The translations under genes and the position numbers were made by a program. From Flavobacterium hankyongi (GTDB lineage: Bacteria; Bacteroidota; Bacteroidia; Flavobacteriales; Flavobacteriaceae), in NCBI RefSeq assembly GCF_036840915.1, contig NZ_CP085725.1, positions 496,001 through 560,000 of the forward strand: a stretch of DNA of 64,000 nt, in the 5' to 3' direction. Positions 62,710 through 64,000 of the stretch are shown here, in pieces (position 1 is the stretch's first letter; each line of letters starts with the position of its first letter). The notes below the pieces were generated by a model. It was not told where the DNA came from. It saw only the letters and a program-made list of their open reading frames with translations, and ran no database searches.

Positions 62710-63189
62710 TTATTTCATTTTATAAATTTGAATACTACTTATTTTGTCATTAAAATCGTAGGAAATACCGGGCACTACTTGAAGCTGTGGATAGCCTTCA
62801 TAACGCCATCTCTGATTGGTTGTGCCAGGTTGCCAGTACCCATCTAAGGAAATAGTTACTCCTTTAAAACCATCCTCTGCAAATATCTGCACCTGATAGT
62901 TTTCGGGAATTAAGACACTACTTATAATATCATTCCAAGAGCTTCCCATTTTGTCTAATGTATAGATTCCTTCTTTCAGAACTAATCGTTTTCCTTGGAA
63001 GTTTTCGTGTTCAAAAAACCAAATTTCATCTCCTTTAGAATGGAAAGAAGCTACAAGAATATCGTTTTTCTTTACGCTTTTTATGGTGTTGTTTTTTAAA
63101 TTTTGGTTGCTCGCAGATCTTGGAAGTTGTGCATATTGGCTGTATACCAGAAAAAGTGTGGTAACCAATGCTAGCGGTTTTAGTTTCAT
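62710..63189 (-). CDS. secreted beta/gamma-crystallin-like Ca2+-binding protein
   Basis: This 159-residue protein has a signal peptide (about 1-20). The rest is one beta/gamma-crystallin domain of two Greek-key motifs: IWFFEHENFQGKRLVLKEG and VQIFAEDGFKGVTISLDGYW. Each is followed by the Ca2+-binding clamp (N/D)(N/D)xx(S/T)S: NDIISS at 86-91 and NDKISS at 147-152. Both clamps are intact, so calcium binding is likely. Such domains occur in extracellular bacterial proteins and confer stability. It is two bases upstream of the LGFP-repeat gene. Confidence 0.85.
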   Translation of the reverse strand: MKLKPLALVTTLFLVYSQYAQLPRSASNQNLKNNTIKSVKKNDILVASFHSKGDEIWFFEHENFQGKRLVLKEGIYTLDKMGSSWNDIISSVLIPENYQVQIFAEDGFKGVTISLDGYWQPGTTNQRWRYEGYPQLQVVPGISYDFNDKISSIQIYKMK

Positions 63190-63263
63190 ATGTTTTTATG
63201 TAAAAATTACTTGTATAATAAGAGGTCTGTTTCTCCAGAAGTATTGGTTACTATTTTTAAGAG

Positions 63264-63737
63264 CTAGTTTTGAAAGTTTCCTTGGATAACCCCAGAAGTT
63301 TGATCGGAGGCTTTGGCTTTATTATTCGGTATTTCAAACAGTTCTCCAATAAAAGAACCGGATATTTTTTTACCAGAGATGTTTACGGTTATATTCCCTC
63401 GAATTTGATACACTTTTCCGTTTATGACGAGTACTCCAGATTTTTTATCTTCAATACTGTACGACCCAGATTTTTTAGACGGAATCACAAAACTAATGCT
63501 AGAATCTGGCGTCGAGTCTAAAGTTAAATGCGAACTTATGACAAATCTTTTTTTGGTATCTTCCATGAAAGAGCCAATCTCAGTGTAGGTTTTGCCTTTC
63601 ATTTTAAAAGTAATTTTTCCGGGAGCTTTTTGCTGTTCTTTTAATTGTTGCAGTAAAGCATCCACCTTAGGATCCCCAGATTGCGCGATAGCCATACCGG
63701 TGAGTAGAAGTAAAATTAGTTGCAATATTTTTTTCAT
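63264..63737 (-). CDS. small secreted protein, unknown function
   Basis: This 157-residue protein begins with a signal peptide (KKILQLILLLLTGMAIAQ), then SGDPKVDALLQQLKEQQKAP and a beta-rich body with strands such as KITFKMKGKTYTEIG and GVLVINGKVYQIRGNITVNI. I do not recognise a family. The pattern of short alternating strands with Gly suggests a small beta-sandwich or jellyroll. It is 74 bases upstream of the crystallin gene and 21 bases behind the cut lipoprotein gene. Confidence 0.65.
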   Translation of the reverse strand: MKKILQLILLLLTGMAIAQSGDPKVDALLQQLKEQQKAPGKITFKMKGKTYTEIGSFMEDTKKRFVISSHLTLDSTPDSSISFVIPSKKSGSYSIEDKKSGVLVINGKVYQIRGNITVNISGKKISGSFIGELFEIPNNKAKASDQTSGVIQGNFQN

Positions 63738-63758
63738 AAGAAGTAGAATTAGAGTTGT

Positions 63759-64000
63759 TTATCGTTCGGAAGGAATAAGACTTAGTCGGAACTGAATGGT
63801 TTTATCGGTATCAATGAATCGAATATAGTTGCAGTTTTTTTCTTTAGCATCCATTTTTTTATAGACGCCAGCATAGTTAGATTCTATCCCAAAAATGTTA
63901 TTTTTAGAAAGTATTCCAGAACAAGATTCGTCTTTATGATGCATTTGCAATTGCAGGTTTTTTTGAGCAAGTTCTTGTTCTTCTATACAGGCAACAATGT
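63759..64000 (-). CDS. probable lipoprotein (partial, N-terminus beyond the window)
   Basis: The reading frame is open to the right edge, so the start lies outside. Its first visible residues read IVACIEEQELAQK, which looks like the end of a lipoprotein signal peptide with Cys at the lipobox. A polar region follows with Cys in SCSGIL and a stretch FGIESNYAGVYKKMDAKEKN. It ends FRLSLIPSER. A TTG at 63950 could give a 63-residue product, but the frame continues upstream with coding character. No family is recognised. Confidence 0.55.
   Translation of the reverse strand, partial: IVACIEEQELAQKNLQLQMHHKDESCSGILSKNNIFGIESNYAGVYKKMDAKEKNCNYIRFIDTDKTIQFRLSLIPSER

Noticed and set aside
1..64000. tRNA, rRNA, CRISPR, insertion sequences, prophage
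   Set aside because: None could be found by reading both strands; the only mobile-looking item is the short REP-like element at 15980.

Overview
The window is AT-rich DNA from a member of the Bacteroidota, almost certainly a Flavobacterium-type organism. The evidence is the family content (LptD-like, MlaD, BshA, a GH3/beta-lactamase fusion and an Fe-S oxidoreductase pair in flavobacterial order), the type IX secretion C-terminal sorting domains, several intergenic -7 boxes of the Bacteroidota form TAnnTTTG, and the near absence of Shine-Dalgarno sequences. I see no rRNA, tRNA, CRISPR array, transposase or phage gene.

Layout. 1-7 kb: a cut DUF2752 gene, a small membrane protein with an Smr-domain protein, a lipoprotein, a sugar permease of the FHS family, a periplasmic beta-propeller protein, a RarD-type exporter and a lipoprotein zinc protease. 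7-9.2 kb: dnaK, preceded by what looks like a sigma-54 promoter. 9.2-12.4 kb (minus): lptD-like gene and ridA. 12.4-22.8 kb (plus): a long run for envelope and redox functions, comprising an amidase, an MCE/MlaD protein, an Fe-S oxidoreductase in two parts with a HAD gene between them, a PAP2 phosphatase, a conserved unknown, the GH3/serine-hydrolase fusion and bshA. 22.8-28.3 kb: a beta-barrel protein, an LpxH-like phosphoesterase, aroC with a dicarboxylate symporter, an AIM24 protein and miaE. 28.4-36.7 kb: a glycosyltransferase, a very large hybrid histidine kinase and a YpfJ-type metallopeptidase. 36.8-44.3 kb: an SDR/DUF2867 protein, comM and two amidohydrolase-like genes. 44.3-50.4 kb (minus): pabB-tilS-dsbD and lpdA.

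50.5-51.0 kb (minus) holds two tiny paralogous cysteine-rich peptide genes with a conserved leader of the type that precedes GG-cleaved peptides. They look like orphan RiPP or bacteriocin-like precursors and are the most novel item here. One of them (57 aa) is short enough to be missed by a usual length cut-off.

51.2-55.6 kb: a DPP IV-type peptidase, a small membrane-protein gene split by a frameshift in a run of eight T, and an RluA-type pseudouridine synthase. 55.8-64.0 kb is an accessory block entirely on the minus strand: nearly every gene encodes an exported protein (GH9 cellulase and NHL/SMP-30-like protein, both with T9SS sorting domains, a HExxH protein, a DUF5829-like protein, a DUF3592 membrane protein, an LGFP-repeat protein, a beta/gamma-crystallin, a small secreted protein and a cut lipoprotein). 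It reads like a surface or secretion island rather than core genome.

Rho-independent terminators are frequent and often bidirectional between convergent genes. All functional calls rest on motif recognition by eye; no database search was possible.
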